DNA of 64,000 bases from Cyathus striatus (taxonomy: Eukaryota > Basidiomycota > Agaricomycetes > Agaricales > Nidulariaceae). Each line of letters opens with the position of its first letter. Position 1 is the first letter of the stretch. Under the pieces are notes generated by a model. It made no database searches, was not told where the DNA came from, and worked only from the letters and a program-made list of their open reading frames with translations. The DNA is taken from NCBI GenBank assembly GCA_025738555.1, contig JAOVFP010000001.1, positions 3,100,001 to 3,164,000 on the forward strand, written 5' to 3'. Both the position numbers and the translations under genes were made by a program. This document shows, piece after piece, positions 23,553-34,414 of the stretch.

Positions 23553-26500
23553 TTGAAGCGAGCGACACATACTCTGAAAATAGATACCCACCTTCGATTC
23601 ATCGTCCCCCATTTTCTGGCCAATCCCCCTAATCGTAGTAACTACCACCATATTGACGGTTATCAGCCCGTTGCATATGCTTACCTCGCACGACACTCTC
23701 TGAGGTACACTCCGTACCAGCGCAACCGAAGAGTGACAACAAACGTGTCAGTCGTCTCGCAGGCCCTTGAAAGTTCAACAGACGACGACGACGACGGCTC
23801 CTTGAACACCCTCTATGAAGCCGTTCTCCAAGCTTATAAGCCGCTGTTACCCACTACCCCTACAGCGACTGCTAGCGAATCGACCAGTCCCAGTAATGAT
23901 GGAGGAAATGGAAACGCCAATTTCTGGCCGGAGCCGCAGTCTTCGCCTCAGATTTCCACTAGCTGTACGCACTTCATTTACTGCATTTCTCTCACAATCA
24001 TGTACTTATCCGTTATGTTGCAGATCTCCCTACGCGTCCCCCTCAAAAGCAGGTATCACCTACACCATCAGGTCAACTTCCAACGCGTCCAGCCGGAAGA
24101 AGACCTTTGCCTCCTACGCCGAGCTCGAATCCCAACTTACTGATAGCGCTTCCAAGGCCACCTATCGCGAACTCTCCAATGTGGGTTAGATATCCGTGCC
24201 TAGTAGCTCTCCACCGCTAACTTCAGTTGGATATAGACAACACATTCATCAGGTTAATAATCTACCGTCACTTCTTCCAACACCACCACATCCTTATTCT
24301 TCTCAACCACTTTCGATATCAATACCAAACAATCTGGATCTCCCTCCAGAAGATATACCTCCAGAATCACCAGCACCTGTATACGAGCGAGACCCTCGGT
24401 ACGACCCTAACGAGTCTGTGGAAACTCTTGCCGCTGGTCCAAATGTTCCTTACCCAGTTCAGCGCAATTCGACCCTTGAAGCTCAATACCCCAGTGACAC
24501 ATACTCAGAAAGATATCCACCTTCGAATTTTTATCTAATCCCTTTACCCCCATCACCACCACCAGTTGTTTCTATTGGAAGAACGCGTTCCATATACCGC
24601 CCAATGCACGATGTCACCTGGTTGAATCACAACTGGGATTCTGAACCCGGTCCTAGTCATCGGCCAACAGTGAACATCGGTCCTATTGCCGAATTTCCGA
24701 ATGACTACCCAGAGGAGGAGCCGGAGTGGGAAGATGCACCTGAGGAAGACGATCCTACGCTATATATCAACTTCGCATTGCTATCAAATCTGGCAGTGCT
24801 TCTTCGAGATAAAGTTCCTCGAGGGACGCACGTCAAAACCAGCATTCCTTACCCAAGGGCATTCACAGGCAAAGATATTGTGGTATGTATAACATATTAG
24901 TCAAATTGAAAGCAACTTACATGAAGTTTATAGTCTACAATCCAATCACAAATACAGCGTGAACTGTTATGGGAGCATGGTGGATCTACGGGAGATCGAA
25001 GAGCCGCTCTACAGATTGCCCGAAGTTTGCAAAGCCAGTTGTTCTTCTATGAAGTTGAATGGGGTGGAAGGGTTCTTCAAGACGGCGTGGAGGACGTGTA
25101 CATGTTCTTAGATGACGAAGGAAGTCAAATTCGCGAGGAGTTACCTAGTGGACTCGTCACTTTCATGACGAGATGTTATTCTCCAATGTGTGAGGAAGGG
25201 GTTTTTTGTTATTCTGTGACGTGCCCTCGAAAGGTGATATTTATGCTTTTTGATGTGCGAGACTTGACTAATTTTAATTAGGGGCGGGATCAACTTCCAT
25301 CAATGTTGTCCGACGAAACAGAGCCAAAGTCACGGCCGGAGGCATGGACACCTCCTGCAGAAGTTATCAATACCCTCCCGGAGGCAGAAATCCGTCGTCA
25401 AACGTGCGTGCTTCATTTTATGAATGAGCTTGTTGTCCTAATACTTTAGCAGCATCATATACAAGATGATAAGCAAAGAGGAACAGTATATACGGGATTT
25501 GGATCTGATCGAATCCATATTCATCAAGCCACTTCGGATGGCAAACCCACCCATAATGCTTCCATATGCACTTGAAGATTTCATTGAGGAAGTGTTCGGA
25601 AACGTTTTGGATCTGCGAGAATCAAATCGACGTCTTCTGGAAGTTCTCTACGTTCGTCAGAGGGAGCACGGAGATGTCGTTCAGATGGTTGGAGATATTT
25701 TCCTCGATGCCGCTGCGGACTCCTTCCGAGAGGCATATCCTGCGTACATAGGACATCACCCACTTGCGGAGAAGCGCCTGCGAGATGAAACTGAGCAGAA
25801 TTCGGAGTTCAGACTATTCATTGAGGTATGTGGATGCAGTTATGTGTGAGATCAATGCTAATCCTTTCACAGCGCTCGACACTCAAACAGACATCGCGCA
25901 ATGACTCGCCGAGGTTGGATTTACGACATTTCCTCAACAGACCTACAGAACACTTGCAGAAATATCCTGTGTTGCTAGGTGCCATCAACTCGGAAACAGA
26001 CTCGAAAAATCCCGACAAAGAGTACCTGAAGGCTGCCGTTGAGGCGATGAAGAATCTCCAAAATGCGGCTCAGCTTAGAACGTTCCAATCTGCGATGGGG
26101 AGGGGACCGACATCTAAGTGGGAGTGGCATGATTTAGTGCCCGCTGCTAAACGAAGAGGTTTTACTCCCCAGGAAGAGAAGCGCCAGGCTACTATTTTTG
26201 AACTCATTAAAGGCGAGATGGCATACGTCAATGATTTGGAAAATATTGAACATGTATGTAACATGTTTTCTCTGGTTTTACAATACGACGAAGTTCTCAC
26301 AATCACTTTAGATGTATATCCAACCTTTACGAGAGGCAGAATCTCCTATCATACCCCGAGACAGACTTGATCAATTCCTCATTGATGTATTCCACAATTA
26401 CCAGGTTCTTTACTCCCATCATCGAAGACTGGTAGAGAAGTTCCATGAAATTCAACGGGAACATCACCCTCGTATACCCAGTATAACGGCAGCCGTGTTC

Positions 26501-29154
26501 GATGCAGCGCTTAACTTTCGGGAAGCATACATGGAATACGTACCCAATTACCCTATTGCTGCATATAGGATAGATGATGAGATGGCGAATAACACAATGT
26601 TCAGGCAATTCGTGGAACGTTGCGTTAGACATCCAGATGCACATAGGTTGAATATGAATAACTTCATTAACCGACCTATACCACGTTTGCTTCGGTATGA
26701 ACTACTACTTAAGAACATCATGGAAGAGTCGCCTTCGGGACACGAAGATAAAATTGCTATTCCCCAGGCCATCGACGTGATTAAAACACTCGGGAAGGAT
26801 ACTGAACCTGGAGTATCATTTGCGAAGCAAAAGGTTGAGCTGTGGAGATATAACTCAAACTTTATCTTCAAGCAAGGAGAAGCCACTGTGAGTATACTAT
26901 GGAGTTTGTCTGCGAGGTGGGGCCACTTATTTCTTTCTTAGGATATGGATCTTCGCAATGAACAGCGGTCGTTGATACATACCGGGAAGTTGTTTAAACA
27001 GCCGGAGAGTGGTTGGAATGAGTGGACAGAATTATTCATGCTACTTTTTGATAACTATCGTGAGTTCAATTGTATCCGAACATTTCACGAGATATTCATA
27101 TTCTTTGTAGTCGTCCCTACGAAGATCAAAGAGAAGGATGGTGTATTTAAATACCATATTCATCGACGGGTATGTTTTTCATGTCCATTCTTACTTCTTC
27201 ACCCGATGAACAGCTTGGACCCTTCAGCCGATCCCGCTTGACTTAATCACACGCGTTAACTTTGGAGATCCCCCCATCCAACGCACCACTGGCCTCATTC
27301 GCACCCTTAGAGGCAACAGCGCCCAGTCCGATACCTCTAGCCTAATGTCCTCAAGCAGCCGCACCGGTGACTCCGCCGCCGACGCACGTACTGTCTACCC
27401 ATGCACGATACACCACAACGGCCGCCATGGTGGGCCATATATCTTATATGCCGAATCGCAGTCGGCGAGGAATGAATGGAAGCAAAAGCTGGAGGAGGCG
27501 CTGGGGCTGAGGGCCGTTCAGGAGACGAATAAAGTGTTTGAGATTGAGACATTGAGCATTGAAACGTTCCTCGTTTCACACGTTAGTACCGCGCCGAGTT
27601 CGACGGCATGGACGGATGGAACGCTGTTCACTGGCAAGGTTACTTGCTCAGTACCGTTCAGTGAGTTGACTTTAAAACCTTTTTATTTTGTGGTCCTATG
27701 ATGTATGTTTAGATACGCCCGATGGACGTGGGCTTGTGGCAATTGGATGTGCAGAAGGTGTTTGGATTGGGTTTAGACATGACTCACGATGTGAGTGCTC
27801 TGTTCGTCCCCCTCATATATGGTCTGACAGTAAGCTTTTATAAGCAATGCGTCGCGTTCTCCACCTCAGAATGGTTACACAATGTGCAATCCTTCAAGAC
27901 TCTGGTCTATTCATCGTTCTCGCGGACAAGGTAAGTATTTCCCTTTGCCCTCATTTCTAATATCGAGCTAACTTGATGACTTGTAGCAACTCTTTGCATA
28001 CCACATCGAAGCCCTCGTACCTACAGACCCTAGCCACTCACAAGCGCCGCAAACGCCACAGAAACTAAATGGTTCTAAGGACGCCCATTTCTTCAGTATA
28101 GGAACACTGCATGGTCGGACACTAGTGGTTTGCATGAAGAAACGCGGGGTACGTACCCTCCTCGATCTCTTGCATTCCATTACATCATACCTACGCCATT
28201 TTTAACAGAGCGATAGCGTCTTCTGCGCGCTTGAGCTGATCAGCGACAAAATCCAAGAACGCCCTCGTACCAGCAGGGCAGGGGGGTTCTCCCCTCACCC
28301 GACCAAGAAAGATTGGTTCCGGGAATTCAGGGAGTTTATTTTGCCCGTCGAGTCGTACGATTTCGTATTTTTAGACGCAAAGGTTGCGGTGTTGTGCGCT
28401 AAAGGGTTCGAGATTATAGACATGACTGAGTGCGTTTTTTACAGTAATTAACATGATAGGGGGGGACTGATGGTTTTGCCGATAGTTTTAAGAGCGTGAC
28501 AATACCTCGGAGAGAAGACTCGGGGTCTGGGTACTTAGCGAGACGATGTGACGCTTGTCGGCCATTAGGGATCTTCCGGTGCGCGGATGACGATTATATG
28601 TTGGTGTATGATGGTACGCCTTTTCTTATTTTACGATGCATATATACAAAAACCTACTCACTGACCCAGAGTTCGGGATTTTTGTGAATAAACGATGGGA
28701 CCTAAGCCGAAAAACGGGCATTATTGAATGGGAGGGCAAGGCGGAACATGTTGCGCTTCACCCGCCTCATATCCTTCTCTTTGACTCACGGTTTATCGAG
28801 ATCCGTCACTTGGACACGGGGCGGCTGGTGCAAATTATCCCGGGTAAAGACGTGCGATGTGTATGGGACGGGCGGGGGGCAGACATGGGCCCCGCTGCGA
28901 CAAGATTCGATAACACGCTGTCGCAGGAATCAAGGGTGCACGCCGTCATGAGCGTTACAGAGGGGATGATGGGTGCAAATGGACGGCCGGTACCAATGAG
29001 GGGGGTGTTGCAGCATGTATTCGAGCTGGTGCCAACGATTCCGTTGTATCTTCCTGGGTCGCTGGCGTCGCCTTCGGCGGGGGGATACTTCCCACAGAGT
29101 TACTCACCGCCGCGGTCTCCGCATTTGAGGCCTTCTGCTTCATATAGATCGTGA
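23553..29154 (+). CDS. ROM2/TUS1-like Rho1 guanine-nucleotide exchange factor (DEP, tandem DH, PH-like, CNH)
   Basis: An activator of Rho1 in the cell-wall integrity pathway, acting at the plasma membrane. The N-terminus (23553 to about 24560) is Pro-rich and its exon structure and start are unresolved. From 24196 on: DEP domain (KVPRGTHVKTSIPYPRAFTG to VYMFLDDE; exons to 24882 and 24934-25233). First DH begins IIYKMISKEEQYIRDLDLIE (25282-25403, 25450-25825, 25873-26253). Second DH begins IFELIKGEMAYVNDLENIE, with FINRPIPRLLRYELLL (26312-26887). The PH-like region (26942-27059, 27111-27169, 27228-27660) has LIHTGKLFKQPESGW. The CNH domain (27713-27790, 27845-27930, 27987-28148, 28209-28429, 28486-28613, 28670-29154) ends with VLQHVFELVP. 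Every junction from the DEP to the stop keeps frame with GT-AG ends. The paired DH segments match what I know of basidiomycete ROM2 homologues. Confidence 0.9.
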
Positions 29155-30275
29155 GGGGTGGTGATGAAGTGTTAGTTATGTTTGGAAAGATGTGCCTGTT
29201 GATTCACTTTAAGTTTAGGGGTTTGGTTATTTTTTTTTACGCTTGCTTCAACAGGCGCCTGGAAGTTTTTTTATTCATCTTCGTTTTTGCTTTCGATTTT
29301 TTTCTGTTTCATTTGGTAGTAAGAGGACTCTTGGGGCGAATGTAATGTTTTTCATTGTATCAGTAGCATGTACTATACGCAAAGTTACACCACGAAGGCG
29401 TCGTGGATGGAATTGTATAGAATTGCAGGCGTGCTCAAACATATGACATGACAGGATCAACACCTCCATGCGGACACTGGACATGGAATATTGGTAGTCA
29501 AATTTCAATCAAGCTGTCCAAGCGTGAGAGCACATGGGCCAAGGTAAACAGCGTAGAGTGCTGAGGAGCAGTGAGGCTGGTATTGTATTTTGCAAAGTAC
29601 TGCATTACTAGGTAACCTTGTTTGTACTTTGTAGCTAGGTACTTAGTAGGAAAGAGGCGAGATACATTCGGATAATGAAAGATCGAAGTCTGTTTAGCGC
29701 GGAGGCAAAGAAGGTTGATGCGGGCCGTTGCCATCAACCGAGGACCGAAAGGCGGTCGTTTCTTGTCTCCTCCGTCTTCGCCTGTTCTCCTCCTCCCATT
29801 CTAAAGGGGTTCTTCACGTTCTTTTTCACTCCATTCCTTACTTTGCAACAACTGCTCACAATGCTGCACACCGCAGACACGCTGTTTTCAATCGCCGCAG
29901 AGTAGTCCAAGATCAAGACCAATCCCCCACTTACGTCCATCTCCACCCGAGATACAGCCCCACTGCCCAGTGCCATCTACGGCGGAGTGACCACTGACGA
30001 CTCCAACGACCTCACTCTCCTTGGTGGCATTGCAATCACCTTGGGCGATTCTCAGACCACTACCTGTGAGTACTCTTCCATTTTTCACCTTTCTTATCTT
30101 CGTGGCAGAGTCCCCGGTCGTTAGGTGAAGAAGACCCAGGACGGTGTTTAGAGCGGCTCTGTCGAATCTACGCGTTTTACTTTCCTTATTCTCTTCGGGA
30201 CTTGCTAACACTTAATCTAGCATCGACTCCAGTTCCTACCTCTACCACCGAAGGAACTCAGCCACTTACCGCTAG
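29155..30275. other. Intergenic plus a possible short orphan exon pair
   Basis: Between about 29905 and 30060 a frame reads GGVTTDDSNDLTLLGGIAIT, and after a possible intron (30067-30221) it continues STPVPTSTTEGTQPLTA up to the start of the CNH relic at 30276. I do not recognise it and see no convincing start. The remainder is AT-rich and empty. Confidence 0.35.
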
Positions 30276-30855
30276 TTTTAAGAGTGTGCAATACCTCGGA
30301 GAGAAGACTCCAGGTTTGGGTACTTGGCGAGACGATGTGACGCTTGTCGGCCATTGGGAATTTCCCGGGGTACAGATGACGATTATATGTTGGTCTATGA
30401 CGGTACGACTTTTCTTTTCTCGTACGCGGATATGTAACTAATAACCTACCCGTCAACTCAAAGTTTGGGATTTTTGTAAAAAAACAAGGGGACATAGGCC
30501 ATAAAACCGACATAACCGAATTGGGGCGAAAGGCGGGATACATTACGCTCCACCCGCCATACATCTTTCTCTTCTGCCCTCAGTTTATCGAAATCTGACA
30601 CAGAGACATGGGGCGGCTGGTGCAAATTATCCCTGGCAAAGGCATTCGGTGCGTATGGGATGGGCGGGAGGCAAACTTCAGTCCTTCCGCGGTGTCAGGC
30701 AAAGGATTAGACAGCATGCTGCCGCAGGAACCGAGGGTGCATGTAGTTATGAACGTCGCAGAGGGGATAATGGGCGAGAATGGGTAGCCAGTAACGAAGA
30801 TGGGGGTGTTGCAGCACGTGTTCGAGTTGGTACCGACGACTTCATTTCACTCTGC
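30276..30855 (+). pseudogene. Second CNH-domain relic of the RhoGEF (3' exons)
   Basis: It matches 28486-29040, beginning exactly at the parent's exon start (after TAG, TTTTAAGAG). The donor after VYD is kept, but the next acceptor CCCAG has become CTCAAAG, the codon CGT of FIEIRH is TGA near 30597, and a TAG occurs at about 30786. Same orientation and 1.8 kb downstream of the parent gene. Not functional. Confidence 0.85.
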
Positions 30856-31235
30856 GTCTTAATATACTGGAATTACTGTCATTCGCGTTTTCATATCTAA
30901 GCAAATAGCTGTCTGATATATATCCCTCCTGTACATATTTTTCGTTTTTGTCTCCAATATATAACATTGGAGCATGTAGGCATCGTTCTACTGGTACTCG
31001 TTTTCCGATGAGAATGTATCAGATGATGGCCTCATGGCGAGAAGACGAAATGACTACAGGCTACTACAGGGCATGAGTTTGTGGCTCTCATGAAAGAAAG
31101 ATGAGAACGCTTCGAGTTTTTTTAAATAAAAATTCATCAATGACGTTTTCCATTACACGTGAGTGATCATACGACGTGCACTCTCTCCCCCGCTAATTCT
31201 ATATACATAATGGGGAGGGAAGTGTGAACGATGTT
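30856..31235. other. Intergenic, no gene seen
   Basis: It contains a short block around 31140-31215 that resembles 52435-52520 upstream of the G2 copy. No coding evidence. Confidence 0.4.
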
Positions 31236-31239
31236 TGAC

Positions 31240-34200
31240 GTGAAAATTCAGTTTTTAAGTGGGAAAACCGACAAAGTGTATCGTAGAATGGTGTTACTGT
31301 AATTCTCTTTCAAGGTAGTTCGCACACTCTCGGTTCTTCACAGCCCCGACTCTAGAGTCCGAGAGAATATATCCGATACTGTGTGTCGGATTTCATTCAA
31401 TTGCGGGTACAACTTTAGTATCCGCTTTAGTTCTTTGTCGTTTTAACGGCGACAGCTTCTATCTTTCTTACCATCCAATGACGACTGCACTATCAGGAGT
31501 TCGCCACAAAGATAGATAAGATCCGGACAAATTCCAAAAATTTGGTGAAGATCCATCTGGACAAAAAAAATCTCGCCCAGGATCTTCTAGGATCCAAGTT
31601 TAAGTAGTAGGGATAAATGGGATCCTAGGCTCGCGCTGCCAAAATAATGCGTATAAAGCCTTATAAGGTTTCATGGGTCATTGCTATCGGAATGATTTGA
31701 TACTTGATAGGTGGTGGCATAGACCTGTGTAAAACTCGGTATTTTTTGCTACACTTGGTGGGGGCGATGGAAAACCACCCCAATTACAAGACATCTGAAT
31801 CACAGCTGGGAAGTAAGTTATTTTAAGATTAGGGGGTCTACAAGTACATACTTAATATTTATCGACTGCATGGAACTTGGGTTGAGTTATGATACTGACA
31901 TTTGTTTGTTAAAACATACTACGAGCATTTCACGTGGGCAATTTAGAGTGCTCTCGCCACCAGGAACAGTGTGGAGTCCACCACTGCTAGTGACCAGTTG
32001 ACCACTCCACCTTGGGCCCATCATATCTTTGGGCGAGTACAGATGAGTACCTTCCAAAATCTGGATTAAGTGTATCGCTTACGAGTCCCGTGGTTTCCAA
32101 ATTCCGTCAGATGGACTCCCCGCACTCTTGCGGAGCTTACGTAATACGCATGCGCGTGAGTAAATAAGTACTAGCTTACTATATGTAAGTATTAGTGTTT
32201 ACTTTATGGCATTAGCAACGCCACCGCGCCGCATGGTTAATGCATGGTTGATGGATGCTTTCGCCTCTATAACATTGGTGCAAGGAAGCCCCGCTATAGT
32301 ACCTTTACAGCTTATACATACGTAGTAGTATGTGACACGGTGCAATGTTTTGCGAATTTGCGTTCGGAATACAAGGCACAACACGTGGTGGAGGCCACCC
32401 GGACAACAACATTCCGATGGTGGGACACACTATATCGATGTACTGAGGAGTCGGGTGCCCAGAGTTCCGTGGTCACTGCGCACCAGAAGTTCGCTAAAAA
32501 ATCTTTTGAAGTTCCAGAGTCATTGTTTCTGATTTCACAGCGCAGTCCTTGATAAATCGATTGCGAGCGACGACATACTTAATCGGGTGTCTCGGGTATC
32601 CGTCAAGGAATTACATCCCAAGTATTGTAAGTGCTTAAGAGGCTTATAAAGGATGCTATTGTATTAACAGCTATTTTGTCTTTGGACGCAGTGTGACTGC
32701 TTCTGACTCTCCCCTCGGAGTCACTTGAGCCCCGTCTTAACTCGTTTATAACTTCTTCCCCCTACCTCCCGCTTTCAGAACTGATTTTATCATGCCGCTT
32801 TCACGAAGTAACTCTGACAACGCCTTCGGTTTTGACTCTAAGGCCAGCATCAAGTGAGTAAGCCATTGTTTCTCTTATTAATTGATTATAATATTTTTCC
32901 ATTCCTCTAGTTCACAAGATGAGCATCTTGTTGAGATGAATGGGGAGGGAGGTAAGTAACATCTCATCAATATGGAGGACCATACTCTAATAGATAGTTA
33001 GTCTACCCTCACCAAGATATTACTATGTTGCTGTATCAAGGTGGACTCGAACCTTTGGAGGAGCTATGCGGACTCTCAAGCACACATCACGGCATAGGAC
33101 TTAGGAGCTTCCCCATAAGTCCTTCTGGCCTGTCGAATATTACTGACTGGTGTAGGTGGCACTCTAGCTGATTTTATTTATTTATATATTTAAAAAGTGT
33201 TTTAGCACCAGCCTCTACGGATCTCTTGAGTCCAGGTTCCTGGTTGGGACATTCTCCGTCTGCATATTCTCCGACAGGTGATTCTTGGAGATCCCCATCG
33301 CACGTGCATCTCCTCCAAATCAGTCCCTCTGGCCCGTCTGAAGTCACTGACTCCCGTAAGCCACTCTAATTCCTTTTTGATCTTTTTTATGTTTTTTAAA
33401 AAACATGCCATAGCCACAGCCTTGCACTTTTCACTTCCGGGCTTCCGTCTGGGACATCCGCTCTTTGCATATCCTGAATCTTCATCAGTTGATTCCTGGA
33501 CCTCCCCTTTACCCGATTCTTCGCATAGTCTTCTGCTGACTGATGCTGTAGAATCCTCAATACAACAGCCTCGCGTCATCATGACTTCAAATGATGAGGG
33601 TTATATCGTGGATGTGGAAGGGTCATCTCTTGCAGAATCACTCAATGCACTGAACCTTGACCCAACTTTCTCAGCATCCACAAAAAATGTTTTCGGGGTG
33701 TCCTTTCGTCCAATTGTTGGTACCGAAAGGATCACGAAAGTTAGTCTCGCTCGTAGGAAGGTTGTAGGTAAGTATAAGTGTTCTTACTGCGACAAGAATT
33801 TCACGACGAAGGTCAATCGTCAATGTAAGTGACATAATCTATGTGTCTTGTCAGAAAATTCATGGATGGATTTTGAAGATCATATTAATTCCCATACGAA
33901 GCAAACCCCTCACCCATGTGGCTATTGCAACAAGGCGTTTAAAGGTAAAGGTGACCTGAAACGTCATCAACGTAAAGCCTGCAAGAAACTACGCAATAAT
34001 GAACACGCCACCACCAGACTCGGAGGATAAGCATCTCAAGGCGCGTTCGGGGGATACGCGGAAGTATATGACTATTTTAGTTTCTTATTCAATTCTAGTT
34101 ATTGTTTTCGTTTTCGCTCCGAGTCCATTTGGTTCCGTTTTCGAATGCTTTCTTTGTCTACTGATCTTGCCTTATATCCTAAACTTACCTTGGACTTCCA

Positions 34201-34410
34201 TGCTCTCCCATTTCTCAGGTCGCGTCTTCGCTTTTTAGTTTTCGCTCTAGGTTGTCATCTAGTTGTAATTATACCTCGTACTTTCACAGAACTCTTTATT
34301 CTCGGACTTATATATCAATTTCCGAGGGGACCATTTCGTATACATTGTATTCAATTGTATGAGTAGTAATAATGTTTATAATATTACATCGCTACACATA
34401 AGTCTGGAGT
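31240..34410 (+). repeat. Tandem duplication II, unit 1 (about 3.17 kb)
   Basis: This is followed head-to-tail by a highly similar unit at about 34415-37600. Matching landmarks are 31608/34764 (AGGGATAAATGG), 32792/35963 (gene start) and 33848/37035 (last exon region), offsets 3156-3187 through small indels. Each unit contains 1.5 kb of non-coding sequence and one zinc-finger gene. The 5' 1.5 kb contains no recognised gene. Confidence 0.9.
32792..34030 (+). CDS. Zinc-finger protein C1 (C2H2 plus C2HC)
   Basis: The ATG opens MPLSRSNSDNAFGFDSKAS. Exons by eye: 32792 to about 32853, about 32912-32951, 33042 to about 33154, about 33210-33352, about 33410-33821, 33880-34030. The middle is Ser/Pro-rich with a repeated pattern (ISPSGLSNITD, ISPSGPSEVTD, SPTGDSW). 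The conserved linker is GVSFRPIVGTERITKVSLARRK. Finger 1 is CSYC-DKNFTTKVNRQY-H-INS-H (x12, split by the last intron), finger 2 CGYC-NKAFKGKGDLKR-H-QRKA-C. A putative nuclear nucleic-acid-binding protein; target unknown. All frames are open. It is nearly identical to C2 in the fingers and differs more in the Ser/Pro-rich part. Confidence 0.78.
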
Positions 34411-34414
34411 GCCC

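Noticed and set aside
33822..33900. Alternative intron in C1 ending at TTGTCAG, giving CKNSWMDFEDHINSH
   Set aside because: Joining with the later acceptor (GAAG|ATCAT) gives an exact C-x2-C-x12-H-x3-H finger and the same choice works in A, B, C2 and E.
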